A stretch of 64,000 bases of DNA, taken from NCBI GenBank assembly GCA_934095865.1, contig CAKOKU010000001.1, positions 88,693-152,692 on the forward strand, given 5' to 3'. The stretch comes from an uncultured Bacilli bacterium. Its GTDB lineage: Bacteria; Bacillota_I; Bacilli_A; RF39; UBA660. The notes below the pieces were generated by a model that saw only the letters and a program-made list of their open reading frames with translations, did no database searches and was not told the origin of the DNA. The position numbers and the translations under genes are program-made. Each line of letters opens with the position of its first letter. Positions within the stretch are counted from its first letter, which is position 1. Shown piece after piece: positions 8,488 to 17,118 of this stretch.

Positions 8488-9177
8488 ATGATTAATATTT
8501 TAATTATTGAGGATGATTGTAATATTCAAAATATAATAAAAAGAAATATTATTCGTGAAGGCTATAATGTTTATACAGCAACAGATGGTTTAATGGGGTT
8601 ACAAATTCTAGATGAAAATAAAATTGATTTAGTTATATTAGATTTAATGTTGCCTAAATTAGATGGTTATGAATTTACTAAGGAAGTTAGAAAGACAAAT
8701 GAATTACTACCGATTTTAATGATAACAGCTCGTTCTTTAATAGAAGATAAAAGATTGGCTTTTAAAACTGGTGTTGATGATTATATGACTAAGCCTTTAG
8801 ATATGGAAGAACTTATTTTAAGAATTAATGCTTTATTAAGAAGAAGCAAGATTATGGTAGAAAAGAAAATAGTAATAGGAAAAGTTGTGGTTGATTGTGA
8901 AACCCAGACTGTATCTAGGGATACTGAAGTAACTGAACTTACGCAAAAAGAGTTTGCCTTACTTTATAAATTATTATCATATCCTAATAAGATTTTTACA
9001 CGTAATCAGTTAATGGATGAAATATGGGGATATGAATCAAATAGTGATGACAGAACAATTGATGCTCATATAAATAGATTACGTCGTAAGTTTGAAGATT
9101 ACCCGGAATTTGAAATTAAATCAGTAAGAGGTCTTGGTTATAAGGTGGTAAAAAATGAAAAACAAACAAGTGAATAA
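8488..9177 (+). CDS. OmpR/PhoB-type response regulator
   Basis: DNA-binding half of a two-component system. Receiver domain at about residues 1-118: acidic pair EDD (8-10), phospho-acceptor Asp52 in VILDLMLPK, Thr in MITA and Lys in YMTKP. The C-terminal winged helix (about 130-228) has the family signature DDRTIDAHINRLRRKF and SVRGLGYK. An earlier ATG (8473) precedes the RBS AAGGTGG, so ATG 8488 is chosen. It overlaps the kinase gene by 23 bases. The likely target is the adjacent lipid-type operon, inferred from adjacency and a direct repeat in its promoter. Confidence 0.93.
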   Translation: MINILIIEDDCNIQNIIKRNIIREGYNVYTATDGLMGLQILDENKIDLVILDLMLPKLDGYEFTKEVRKTNELLPILMITARSLIEDKRLAFKTGVDDYMTKPLDMEELILRINALLRRSKIMVEKKIVIGKVVVDCETQTVSRDTEVTELTQKEFALLYKLLSYPNKIFTRNQLMDEIWGYESNSDDRTIDAHINRLRRKFEDYPEFEIKSVRGLGYKVVKNEKQTSE

Positions 9178-10216
9178 TATTGATATTAAGACTAATCAAA
9201 AATTAACTTTGTATTTTACGTCTTTAGCTTTTCTTACTTTTGCGGCCATAATTGGTGTTTTAAGTTTTTTGATTTTTTTAGGTAATAAGATATTAGGTTG
9301 GGATTACATGATTGATTTACATCAGTCTACTTTTTGGGTTTTAGTTTTTGCTGCTATTGTTTTAATTGGAGTTATTTCTTCCATAATAATAGGTCGCCCT
9401 ATCTTAAAAGGAATAAAAGAAATTTCTAATTCTACAAAAAAAATTAGTGAAGGCGATTTTTCTTGTAGAATTAAAGAAAATAAGACTAAATTTTTAGGGC
9501 GGCTTTCCCATGATTTTAATCAGATGGCTAAAGAATTAGAAGGAGTTAAAATATTAAGAAATGATTTTATTAATAACTTTTCTCATGAATTTAAAACTCC
9601 TATTAGTTCTATAAAGAGTTATGCCGAGGAACTAAAAAATAATAATTTGTCTAGGGAAGAACAAGATAGATATTTAGATATTATTATTAAAGAAGCTACC
9701 CGTTTATCTAATCTTTCCAATAGTATTTTGTATTTATCAAAGGTAGAAAAACAAGAAATATTAACAGATAAAACTTTTTATGATGTCGGTGAACAAATAA
9801 GACAAGCCATTTTGTTGGAAATGAAGAAAATCGAAAAGAAAGAATTAGAACTTGATTTAGATATATTAGATTATAAACTAAGTTTAAATGAGTCTAGTTT
9901 GGAACAGGTGTGGATAAATTTGCTAGATAATGCTATAAAATTTAGTGACCCTAAAAAAACATTAAAGATAACTAGTGGTATTATTGAAGATATGTACGAG
10001 GTTAGAATAAAAGATCAGGGAATAGGCATTGATGAAGAAGATCTGCCGTTTGTTTTTGAAAAATTTTATAAAGCCGACAAATCACATTCCGAAGAAGGAA
10101 ATGGCTTAGGTTTAAGTTTAGTTAAAAGAATAACCGAATTGCATAAAGGAACCATAGAAATTAATAGTAAAATTGGGGTTGGAACAGAAGTGATAGTAAA
10201 ATTACCCATAAAATGA
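9155..10216 (+). CDS. Membrane sensor histidine kinase with very short outside loop
   Basis: Partner of the preceding regulator. Two membrane helices (about residues 18-43 and 58-80) leave only about 14 residues outside, followed by HAMP (about 80-130), HisKA with His144 in NFSHEFKTP, and HATPase with DNAIKFS (N box), DQGIGI (G1), FEKFYK (F box) and GNGLGLSL (G2). The tiny sensor loop recalls intramembrane-sensing kinases that respond to envelope stress or act with a partner protein. The ligand is unknown. Confidence 0.92.
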   Translation: MKNKQVNNIDIKTNQKLTLYFTSLAFLTFAAIIGVLSFLIFLGNKILGWDYMIDLHQSTFWVLVFAAIVLIGVISSIIIGRPILKGIKEISNSTKKISEGDFSCRIKENKTKFLGRLSHDFNQMAKELEGVKILRNDFINNFSHEFKTPISSIKSYAEELKNNNLSREEQDRYLDIIIKEATRLSNLSNSILYLSKVEKQEILTDKTFYDVGEQIRQAILLEMKKIEKKELELDLDILDYKLSLNESSLEQVWINLLDNAIKFSDPKKTLKITSGIIEDMYEVRIKDQGIGIDEEDLPFVFEKFYKADKSHSEEGNGLGLSLVKRITELHKGTIEINSKIGVGTEVIVKLPIK

Positions 10217-10217
10217 T

Positions 10218-10249
10218 TTCATATTCAGTTCATTTTTGCTGTGTATAAT
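10218..10249 (+). promoter_or_regulatory. Promoter of the lipid-type operon with TTCAT direct repeats
   Basis: Perfect TATAAT at 10244-10249. Two TTCAT copies start at 10218 and 10229, 11 bp apart (one helical turn), covering the -35 zone where no good -35 hexamer exists. This is the layout of an OmpR-family activator site, plausibly for the adjacent regulator (inference). Confidence 0.5.
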
Positions 10250-10280
10250 GAAAATAGTTTGTATAGGAAGTGGTACTTAG

Positions 10281-11837
10281 ATGAAGAAAAATTATCCATA
10301 TTATAACAATCCTAAAATAAATAGTTTTAGAGAATTGATGAATCTTAGTATAAAAAATCCTGGAGATATTGCTTTTAGTTATTTAGATAAAAGTAAGGTA
10401 AGAGTAGATAAAACTTATCAAGATTTTTATGATGATGTTAGGTTAGTAAGTAATTATATAGCTAATTTATATAATAATAAACATATTGGTTTAATTGGTG
10501 AAAATTCGTATAACTTCTTGGTCATTTTTATGAGTATAGTTATCAGTGGTAATTGTGTGGTTATTATTGATAAAGATTTAGATAGTAATGATATTAAGAA
10601 AATGCTTAAAAATACTAATACTAATACGTGTTTTTATTCTCAAGAATACTGTGATAATTTAGAAAATATTACGACTAAAATGTATAAAATAGAAGAAATA
10701 GAAAGTTATAAATTAGAGCAAGATTTTATTAGATATACTAACCCTAAAGATGCTAGTGTGATATTCTTTACTTCTGGAACCACAGGTTTTAATAAGGCGG
10801 TATGCTTAAGCCAAGAAAATATTTGCTTTGATATTTGGTCTTTAGCAAGTTTATTTAAACCTAATGGTGGTGTTTATGCCGTATTACCTTTCCATCATTC
10901 TTTTGGGCTTGTTACCGGAATTCTTAAACCATTTTATTATCATGTTCCTATCTTCATTAATAGTAGTTTAAAGAATTTACAAAAAGATATGGTCTTAGCT
11001 AAACCAAACACGATGTTTGTGGTACCAGTTTTTATTGAAACATTTTATAAAACCATTTGGACGACGGCCAGAAGAACTAAACAAGATAAAAAATTGAAAA
11101 TTGGAATTAATATTTCTAATAGTTTGTTGAAGCTGGGAATTGATTTGCGTCCTAGATTATTTAGAACTATACGTGAACAATTTGGTGGTAATTTAGAATA
11201 TTTTATTTGTGGTGGTGCTTATTTGGACCCTAAGTATGTTAAATGGTTTCGTAGTATTGGTGTTGAAATTTTAAATGGTTATGGCATAACAGAATGTAGT
11301 CCTGTGGTGGCTGTTAATCGTAATCATTATGGAAAAGACGGTTCTGTTGGTTTGATTGGCCGTGATATAAAGGTCAAAATAATCGATGATGAAATTTGTA
11401 TTAACGGTAAAAATGTTATGCTTGGTTACTATAATGATACTAAGAGTACAAAAGAAGTTTTAAATGATGGTTGGTTCAAAACCGGTGATTTAGGATATGT
11501 TGATAAAGATGGTTTCCTTTTTATCACAGGAAGGAAGAAAAATTTAATAATATTATCTAACGGAGAAAATATTTTACCAGAAATGATTGAAGAAAAATTA
11601 CTAAAAGATAAAGGTGTTTTAGAAGTCGTTGTTAGTTCCCTAAATAATCAATTAGTTGCTTACATATATCCTAGCGAAGAATATTTGGGAAATGTTACGT
11701 ACTTTAATAACTTAATATATAAATATAATAAAACAGTCCCTAAAAACCATCAAATTAGTAAGTGTATTTTAAGAACTAGTGAATTTAAGAAAAATAATAA
11801 TCATAAGATTTTAAGAAATAAAATAATGGAGGAATAA
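10281..11837 (+). CDS. AMP-binding acyl-activating ligase (acyl-CoA/acyl-ACP synthetase-like)
   Basis: ANL-superfamily enzyme that would adenylate a carboxylic acid and pass it to a thiol, probably that of the adjacent carrier protein. Seen: P-loop-like FFTSGTTGFNKA, the GYGITECSP motif, GWFKTGDLGYVD, the hinge/ligase signature TGRKKNLIILSNGENI, and a C-terminal catalytic-type Lys in the NNHKILRNK tail. The N-terminal domain is about residues 1-400 and the mobile C-terminal domain 400-518. The carrier gene begins 3 bases after its stop. The substrate (fatty or other acid) cannot be read from the sequence. Confidence 0.85.
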   Translation: MKKNYPYYNNPKINSFRELMNLSIKNPGDIAFSYLDKSKVRVDKTYQDFYDDVRLVSNYIANLYNNKHIGLIGENSYNFLVIFMSIVISGNCVVIIDKDLDSNDIKKMLKNTNTNTCFYSQEYCDNLENITTKMYKIEEIESYKLEQDFIRYTNPKDASVIFFTSGTTGFNKAVCLSQENICFDIWSLASLFKPNGGVYAVLPFHHSFGLVTGILKPFYYHVPIFINSSLKNLQKDMVLAKPNTMFVVPVFIETFYKTIWTTARRTKQDKKLKIGINISNSLLKLGIDLRPRLFRTIREQFGGNLEYFICGGAYLDPKYVKWFRSIGVEILNGYGITECSPVVAVNRNHYGKDGSVGLIGRDIKVKIIDDEICINGKNVMLGYYNDTKSTKEVLNDGWFKTGDLGYVDKDGFLFITGRKKNLIILSNGENILPEMIEEKLLKDKGVLEVVVSSLNNQLVAYIYPSEEYLGNVTYFNNLIYKYNKTVPKNHQISKCILRTSEFKKNNNHKILRNKIMEE

Positions 11838-11840
11838 AAT

Positions 11841-12077
11841 ATGGAAAAGAAAAAAATAATGGCTGGAGAAGTTATCAAGTTAATAAGTGAAATTTGTGAG
11901 ATTCCGGAAGAGAAGATAAGTACAAAATCAAATTTAACTACTGATTTAGAATTAGAATCATTAGATATTGTTACTTTAATTAGTGAATGTGAAGAAAGAT
12001 ATAATTTAACAATTCCTGATAAAGATATTAAAACTTTACAAACGGTTAATGATATTGTTGAATACTTAAATAAGTAA
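11841..12077 (+). CDS. Acyl carrier protein
   Basis: 78 residues with the phosphopantetheine attachment Ser40 in LELESLDIVTL and the ACP-like end TIPDKDIKTLQTVNDIVEYL. The sequence is closer to fatty-acid-type ACP than to DltC, whose site is in a LLDSM-like context. It is flanked by a ligase upstream and a phosphopantetheinyl transferase downstream, so it is probably a dedicated carrier rather than the housekeeping AcpP. Confidence 0.9.
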   Translation: MEKKKIMAGEVIKLISEICEIPEEKISTKSNLTTDLELESLDIVTLISECEERYNLTIPDKDIKTLQTVNDIVEYLNK

Positions 12078-12096
12078 GAAACATAAAGAAATTTTA

Positions 12097-12543
12097 ATGA
12101 ATAAATTTTACATATTAGAAAATAAAAGTAGTAAAGAATTAATTGATTTAATGGCTAAAGATTGTTGTCTTTCTAATTATGAGATTGTAAAAAATAGTAA
12201 TGGGAAGCCATACTTCAAGGATGTAAATATTTATTTTAGCCTTAGTCATAAAGATAATATAATCGTTGGGGTTACGAGTTCTAAGGCTGTGGGAATAGAT
12301 ATAGAAAGAATGACTTTTCGCCCTAGTGTTGTAAGACGATTTTTTACAGCAAATGAAGAGCAACAAATAAAGAAAAGTGACGATGCTTGGAAAACCTTCA
12401 CGACTATTTGGGTAAAAAAAGAAGCCATATTAAAAATGTATGGATATAGTCTAAGTGAAATAAGCAAAATAGATACAACTAGTTTTAGAAAGTATCAAAT
12501 TAAAGAATATAAAAATTATATAATTGGCATAGTAGAGGAGTAA
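12097..12543 (+). CDS. Sfp-type 4'-phosphopantetheinyl transferase
   Basis: Would activate the adjacent carrier protein by transferring phosphopantetheine from CoA to Ser40. Motifs in order: GKPYF (P1), FSLSH, VGIDIE (Mg-binding Asp/Glu), and WVKKEAILK (WxxKEAxxK). At 148 residues it is short for the Sfp group and lacks part of the duplicated fold, but all signature residues are present. The RBS is weak. The next gene begins 2 bases after its stop. Confidence 0.88.
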   Translation: MNKFYILENKSSKELIDLMAKDCCLSNYEIVKNSNGKPYFKDVNIYFSLSHKDNIIVGVTSSKAVGIDIERMTFRPSVVRRFFTANEEQQIKKSDDAWKTFTTIWVKKEAILKMYGYSLSEISKIDTTSFRKYQIKEYKNYIIGIVEE

Positions 12544-12545
12544 TA

Positions 12546-14300
12546 ATGAATTTATTATATTGTGGTGATAGTAATATCAAGGATGGATTGTATCTATCTA
12601 TAAAATCAATACTGAATGTTGAAGAGTGTGTATTAAATATTTATGTTTTATCAATGAATTACATGAAATATAAAATTATTGATGGAGATTTTATTGAATA
12701 TTTAGATACTTTGGTAAAGAAAACAAATAAAGATAGTTCTGTTAAATTAATAGATATGACAGAAGTTTATAAAAAAAATGAATGTAAGGCAAATAAAGAT
12801 ACAATGTTTACTCCTTATTGTATGCTAAGACTGTATTGTGATTTAATAGATTTACCTAGTAAGATTATGTATTTAGATACTGATGTTTTAGCTTATAGAA
12901 GTTTTAAAGAATTTTATGATATTGATAATAGTCAGTATGAAATTGTTGGAGTTCTAGATTATTATGGTAGCCATGTTTATAAGAAGAATATTTTTAAGAA
13001 AGATTATTTAAATTCTGGAGTCTTATTGTATAATTTGGAAATGTTAAAAGCTAATGATATATTAAGAAAAGCTCGAGAAATGTGTGCTAGCAAGAAGATG
13101 TTATTACCAGATCAGAGTGCTTTGAATATTTTGTGTAAACATAAATTAATTGTTCCCAATAAGTATAATGAGCAAAAATGTATGCGAGATGATACAGTTT
13201 TAAGACATTTTACTACGACATTTAAATTTTTTCCACGATTTAAAACTCAAAAAGTTAAACCTTGGGATGTTGATAAAGTACATGAAGTTTTAAATTGTCA
13301 TGAATTTGATTGGTTACTTGATGATTATAAAGACTGGAAAAAGAAGACAAAAAAAATCATACCTATCTTTTTTACAATTGATGATGCTTTCGCACCGTTT
13401 GTAAGTGTTGCTATTTGTTCATTACTTGCTAATGCTAATCCCGATTATTTTTATAATATTCATATAGTTAATAATGGTTTAAGTGAAGCTAATAAGGAAA
13501 AAATTCTGACTTTAGAAAATGATTTTAGTAAGATTATCTTTAATAATATGGATGAAAGATTGAAGGCTATTACAGATAAAAAAGGTACTCGTCTTCGCGA
13601 AGATTATTTTAGTCTGGCTATTTTCTTTAGAATTTTTATACCAGATTGCTTTAAAGAGTATGATAAGGCTTTATATATTGATAGTGATACGGTTATAGTT
13701 GATGATGTTAGTAAGCTTTATAACATTGATTTAGGTGGAAAGTATATTGGTGGCTGTCCAGAAACTTCTTGTATTGGTATAGATGAAATTACCAATTATT
13801 TTACAAATGGTGTTGGTGTTGATTACCACGAATATATAAATTCTGGTATGTTATTATTTGATATGAAAGCTTTACGTGATAGCAATTTTGCAGATAAATT
13901 TTTATCTTTATTTCATAAATATAATTTTGGTAACGTTGATCCTGATCAATCTTATATTAATGCTATTTTAAAAGATAAAAAGAAATTAATTAATAATAGG
14001 TGGAATGCTACTATTTCTAAAGATAATAAGATAGTGGAAAACCCAGGAATTATTCATTTTAATTTATTTAAGAAACCTTGGCATTATGATAATGTTTGTT
14101 GTGAAGATATCTTTTGGCAATATGCTAAGAAAACACCATACTTTAATGAAATAAAAGGGATTAAAGATAAATATAGTGATCAAGATAAGTTAAAAGATGC
14201 TAAGAGTTTGGAAGCAATGATTTCTAGATGTCAGGAAATAGTTAAAGACGAAGTGACGTTTAAATCAGTTTTTGATAATGGTAAGGAAGAGAGATTATAA
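12546..14300 (+). CDS. Tandem GT8-type glycosyltransferase (two catalytic modules)
   Basis: Two GT-A/GT8-like domains in one chain. Module 1 (about residues 1-250) has an IMYLDTD metal motif, NSGVLLYNL and LPDQSALN. Module 2 (about 275-520) has ALYIDSD, NSGMLLFDM and VDPDQSYIN, with a final HFNLFKKPWHY. Such enzymes transfer glucose or galactose from UDP-sugars onto lipids, glycans or proteins at the cytoplasmic face. There is no signal peptide. Its stop overlaps the start of the acyltransferase gene (TAATG). Donor and acceptor are unknown. Confidence 0.85.
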   Translation: MNLLYCGDSNIKDGLYLSIKSILNVEECVLNIYVLSMNYMKYKIIDGDFIEYLDTLVKKTNKDSSVKLIDMTEVYKKNECKANKDTMFTPYCMLRLYCDLIDLPSKIMYLDTDVLAYRSFKEFYDIDNSQYEIVGVLDYYGSHVYKKNIFKKDYLNSGVLLYNLEMLKANDILRKAREMCASKKMLLPDQSALNILCKHKLIVPNKYNEQKCMRDDTVLRHFTTTFKFFPRFKTQKVKPWDVDKVHEVLNCHEFDWLLDDYKDWKKKTKKIIPIFFTIDDAFAPFVSVAICSLLANANPDYFYNIHIVNNGLSEANKEKILTLENDFSKIIFNNMDERLKAITDKKGTRLREDYFSLAIFFRIFIPDCFKEYDKALYIDSDTVIVDDVSKLYNIDLGGKYIGGCPETSCIGIDEITNYFTNGVGVDYHEYINSGMLLFDMKALRDSNFADKFLSLFHKYNFGNVDPDQSYINAILKDKKKLINNRWNATISKDNKIVENPGIIHFNLFKKPWHYDNVCCEDIFWQYAKKTPYFNEIKGIKDKYSDQDKLKDAKSLEAMISRCQEIVKDEVTFKSVFDNGKEERL

Positions 14301-15163
14301 TGGTTATTGGCGGTTCAAAAAAAGAAGTTATTAAAAATATTCAACAAAATATTTTAGATAATGAATTAAATAAAAAAGTAGAAGTAAATGATGCTACTTT
14401 AAATGATGAAGAGATTGCTAAATATTTAGATACTTTTTATAAGAATAAGAATAAAAAAATAAGTTATTGGTTCAAACATCATAGTGCTAACGGAATAGTT
14501 AGAAAATATATGAAAATGCTGGATAATGATATTACAATTAAGGGTTTAGAAAATATTAAAGATTTAGATTTAAGTAATGGGGCTATAATCACTTCTAATC
14601 ATTTTAATCCTCTAGATACTTTTATTATCAGAAAATTAGTTGAAAAAGTTTTAAAAAAAGACTTATATATTGTTATTCAAGATACTAATTTAGCAATGCC
14701 AGGAATGTTAGGCTTTTTAATGAATTATGTTAATGTTATTCCGGTGAGTAAAAGTCCCACTTATTTAGCTGGTACCTTTAAAGAAACTTTAAAAAGTGTA
14801 TTAGATATTGGTGCCATTGTATTAATTTATCCGGAAGAAGAAATGTGGTTTAATTACCGAAAAATAAGACCTTTAAAAAGAGGAGCTTATCAGTATGCAG
14901 CGGTTTTAAATGTTCCTGTTATTTCTTGCTTTACTAAAATAGAAGATACAGATATTCCAGATAATGATGAATTTAATAAAACTTTATATGAATTAAATGT
15001 TTTGGGAGTTTTATATCCTGATAAGGATGTTAGTCCAAGAACCAATAGTATAAATATGTTAAATCAAGATTATAGTTGGAAAAAGACAGCTTATGAAAAG
15101 CTATATAATGAAAAACTTGATTATACTTTTAATGTTAAAGATATAGCTGGTTGGCGTGAATAA
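14300..15163 (+). CDS. PlsC-type lysophospholipid/glycerolipid acyltransferase
   Basis: Last gene of the ligase-ACP-PPTase-GT8 run. The catalytic HX4D motif is present in SNHFNPLDTF (about residue 100). Motif III, usually PEGTR, reads YPEEEMWF, so the conserved Gly is replaced by Glu. There are about 80 extra N-terminal residues before the core and no clear multi-pass membrane region. It could transfer the acyl group activated by the ligase and ACP onto a (glyco)lipid; this is inference. Confidence 0.82.
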   Translation: MVIGGSKKEVIKNIQQNILDNELNKKVEVNDATLNDEEIAKYLDTFYKNKNKKISYWFKHHSANGIVRKYMKMLDNDITIKGLENIKDLDLSNGAIITSNHFNPLDTFIIRKLVEKVLKKDLYIVIQDTNLAMPGMLGFLMNYVNVIPVSKSPTYLAGTFKETLKSVLDIGAIVLIYPEEEMWFNYRKIRPLKRGAYQYAAVLNVPVISCFTKIEDTDIPDNDEFNKTLYELNVLGVLYPDKDVSPRTNSINMLNQDYSWKKTAYEKLYNEKLDYTFNVKDIAGWRE

Positions 15164-15164
15164 A

Positions 15165-15203
15165 AAAGTTATTGTTTTGTTGTAAGGATAACTTCTTTTT
15201 CTT
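15165..15203. terminator. Possible shared terminator between convergent genes
   Basis: AAGTTAT and ATAACTT form a 7-bp stem with a 15-base loop, flanked by A and T runs on the two sides. It lies across the convergent ends of the acyltransferase gene and tmcAL. Confidence 0.4.
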
Positions 15204-16278
15204 TATAGAATGGTTTATTTTTTATTTCTTCTTGGTAAAAAGAAGAATTAGTTAATACATCATAGATTGAGGTACTAATTAGTTCGTATTTATAGCAAGT
15301 TGTATGTTTATAATTTTCTTTAATATTTTGGTCTTTGATGTATTTTTTCCCTTTTTGGTTATAGGCTGAAATTCTTAAGTAATCTTCAAGGGGGTAATCT
15401 TTTTTAATGCCTAGTAAAATATGGATAAGCATTCTATTAATTCGATTATAAGTATATCTTTTGGTTTTAATTTTGTTTATTAATTCTTCTAGACTTTGGC
15501 ATTTAATAATTACTTTCTTTAATAAAAAGTCTAATCCTTCACTAACATCAAGGTAAGAATTTAAGTTACTATCAGTCATGATTTTAGTTTTTAGAATATT
15601 AAAATATAGGGAATAATCTGGTTTTATTAAGTAATTAGAGTATGATGTATATTTTGTTATAAGCTCGTTATTTAAGAATTTGTTTCGAATATTGCTAGCA
15701 CTGATAATTTTTTCATTGCTAGTTATATCTAAGTAATTGTTTGTTCTTTTGATTGTTTGAATCTGAATGTTAGGGTTAATTTTGTTAACAGCTTTAATAT
15801 AAGATATTCCTAATAAATCATTGGAGTTAAAATCAAATTCTACTTTTAGGGCCTTAGCAAGTGCCGTTGGATAATTAAGGCCTTCTTCTAAATAAGATTT
15901 AACTTCTTTTTGGTAACTATCTTCTTCTTGCTTGGCTGCTAGGCTTTTTAGTAAGGTAATGTCATTACATTCACTACCAAATACTAGGGTATCAATGTGC
16001 ATTTTATTTAATATTTTTATACTTTGATAGGCAAAGATGTCGGCACTTTGAACCGTATATAAAGTTGGAAGTTCTAAGGTTGTATCAATGTTTTCATCTA
16101 AGGCAATTTTTCCTTTTGTAATTTTAGGAAGGATACTAATATCACCTCTCTGAGTAAAGTTACCACCTAAAATACAGATAATTAAACTATCAGGATATAG
16201 TTCTTTAATTTTTTTTATTTGGTATGCATGCCCATTATGAAAAGGATTATACTCTGCAACAAGCCCGATTACTCTCAT
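15169..16278 (-). CDS. tmcAL: tRNA(Met) cytidine acetate ligase
   Basis: Family formerly called YlbM. It activates acetate with ATP to make N4-acetylcytidine at the wobble base of elongator tRNA-Met. The 369 residues start with MRVIGLVAEYNPFHNGH, whose HNGH is the nucleotidyltransferase signature. ILGGNFTQRG and later ISASNIRN are also typical. An in-frame ATG at 16290 lies before the RBS GGAGG, so ATG 16278 is chosen. Confidence 0.92.
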   Translation of the reverse strand: MRVIGLVAEYNPFHNGHAYQIKKIKELYPDSLIICILGGNFTQRGDISILPKITKGKIALDENIDTTLELPTLYTVQSADIFAYQSIKILNKMHIDTLVFGSECNDITLLKSLAAKQEEDSYQKEVKSYLEEGLNYPTALAKALKVEFDFNSNDLLGISYIKAVNKINPNIQIQTIKRTNNYLDITSNEKIISASNIRNKFLNNELITKYTSYSNYLIKPDYSLYFNILKTKIMTDSNLNSYLDVSEGLDFLLKKVIIKCQSLEELINKIKTKRYTYNRINRMLIHILLGIKKDYPLEDYLRISAYNQKGKKYIKDQNIKENYKHTTCYKYELISTSIYDVLTNSSFYQEEIKNKPFYKEKEVILTTKQ

Positions 16279-16386
16279 ATTTGCCTCCATTTGGTTTTAG
16301 TATAATCTAAATATTAATCCTAAGCAAGTGTTGAATAAATAAAATAATTATTATATAATTTAAATACTTAAAGGAAGTGAATCTCT

Positions 16387-16872
16387 GTGGAATTTGATTT
16401 AAATAAAATAACAGATCAAGGTATTATCATTGATACTAGGATATCTTTTGGAGAAGAATATTTAAAAATATCTCAAATAAAGAAGTTGGATGATGTTAAA
16501 GTTACAGGTCGTATTTATTATTCATTATCAAAAGAAGTTATTTTTTCTGGTAAAGTAAGCGGTGAAATGATATTAGAAGACGGTTATACATTAGAAGAAG
16601 TACCTTATCCATTTGAAGTACAAATAGAACAAGTTTTAGCAGATTATTCAAGTGAAGAAGCGGAAAAAAAGTGTAAAAGAACTAAAAATATACTTGACCT
16701 AAAAGAAGTTTTATGGGAGAATATTGTACTGGAAGTTCCCATTGTTGCCAAAAGTAACAAAGATGTATTAATTAAGAGCGGTAATGGTTGGGAAGTAAGA
16801 GATGAAATTTCCAAAAAAGATGATCCAAGATTAGAGTGCTTTAGAGCTCTACTTGATGAAGGGAAGGAGTGA
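16387..16872 (+). CDS. yceD: YceD/DUF177 family protein
   Basis: 161 residues from GTG 16387, preceded by AAAGGAAGTGA. The family is conserved immediately upstream of rpmF across bacteria and is linked to 23S rRNA/ribosome maturation. Seen: [19 protein letters not shown] and the late acidic region [15 protein letters not shown], both typical. rpmF starts 4 bases after its stop. Confidence 0.88.
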   Translation: MEFDLNKITDQGIIIDTRISFGEEYLKISQIKKLDDVKVTGRIYYSLSKEVIFSGKVSGEMILEDGYTLEEVPYPFEVQIEQVLADYSSEEAEKKCKRTKNILDLKEVLWENIVLEVPIVAKSNKDVLIKSGNGWEVRDEISKKDDPRLECFRALLDEGKE

Positions 16873-16876
16873 AACT

Positions 16877-17074
16877 ATGGCAGTTCCATTTAGAAGAACA
16901 AGTAAAACTAAAAAAAGAATGCGTCGTACTCACTTGAAAAAAGAAGTTGGAGCATTAACTACATGTCCTAAATGTGGTGCTACTATCCAACCTCATCGTG
17001 CTTGTATGGCATGTGGGTTCTACAAAGGCAAAGATGTTTTAAATAAACAAACTGAAGAAGAAACTACAAAATAA
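16877..17074 (+). CDS. rpmF: 50S ribosomal protein L32
   Basis: 65 residues from ATG 16877, after AAGGAGTGA; the open frame extends further upstream (16853) but that lies before the [22 protein letters not shown] is the L32 N-terminus, and the zinc ribbon CPKCG...CMACG is intact (Zn-binding form). Confidence 0.97.
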   Translation: MAVPFRRTSKTKKRMRRTHLKKEVGALTTCPKCGATIQPHRACMACGFYKGKDVLNKQTEEETTK

Positions 17075-17075
17075 T

Positions 17076-17105
17076 AAAAAGCTACTATTAATTTAGTGGC
17101 TTTTA
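17076..17105 (+). terminator. Rho-independent terminator after rpmF
   Basis: AAAAGCTACT pairs with AGTGGCTTTT (one G-T pair), then a T-rich run. It can also serve the minus strand. Confidence 0.75.
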
Positions 17106-17118
17106 TTTTGGAAAAAAA

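Noticed and set aside
10281..12077. DltA/DltC of the D-alanylation system
   Set aside because: The carrier site context (LELESLDIV) is ACP-like, DltB and DltD are absent, and a PPTase, GT8 and PlsC-type enzyme follow instead.
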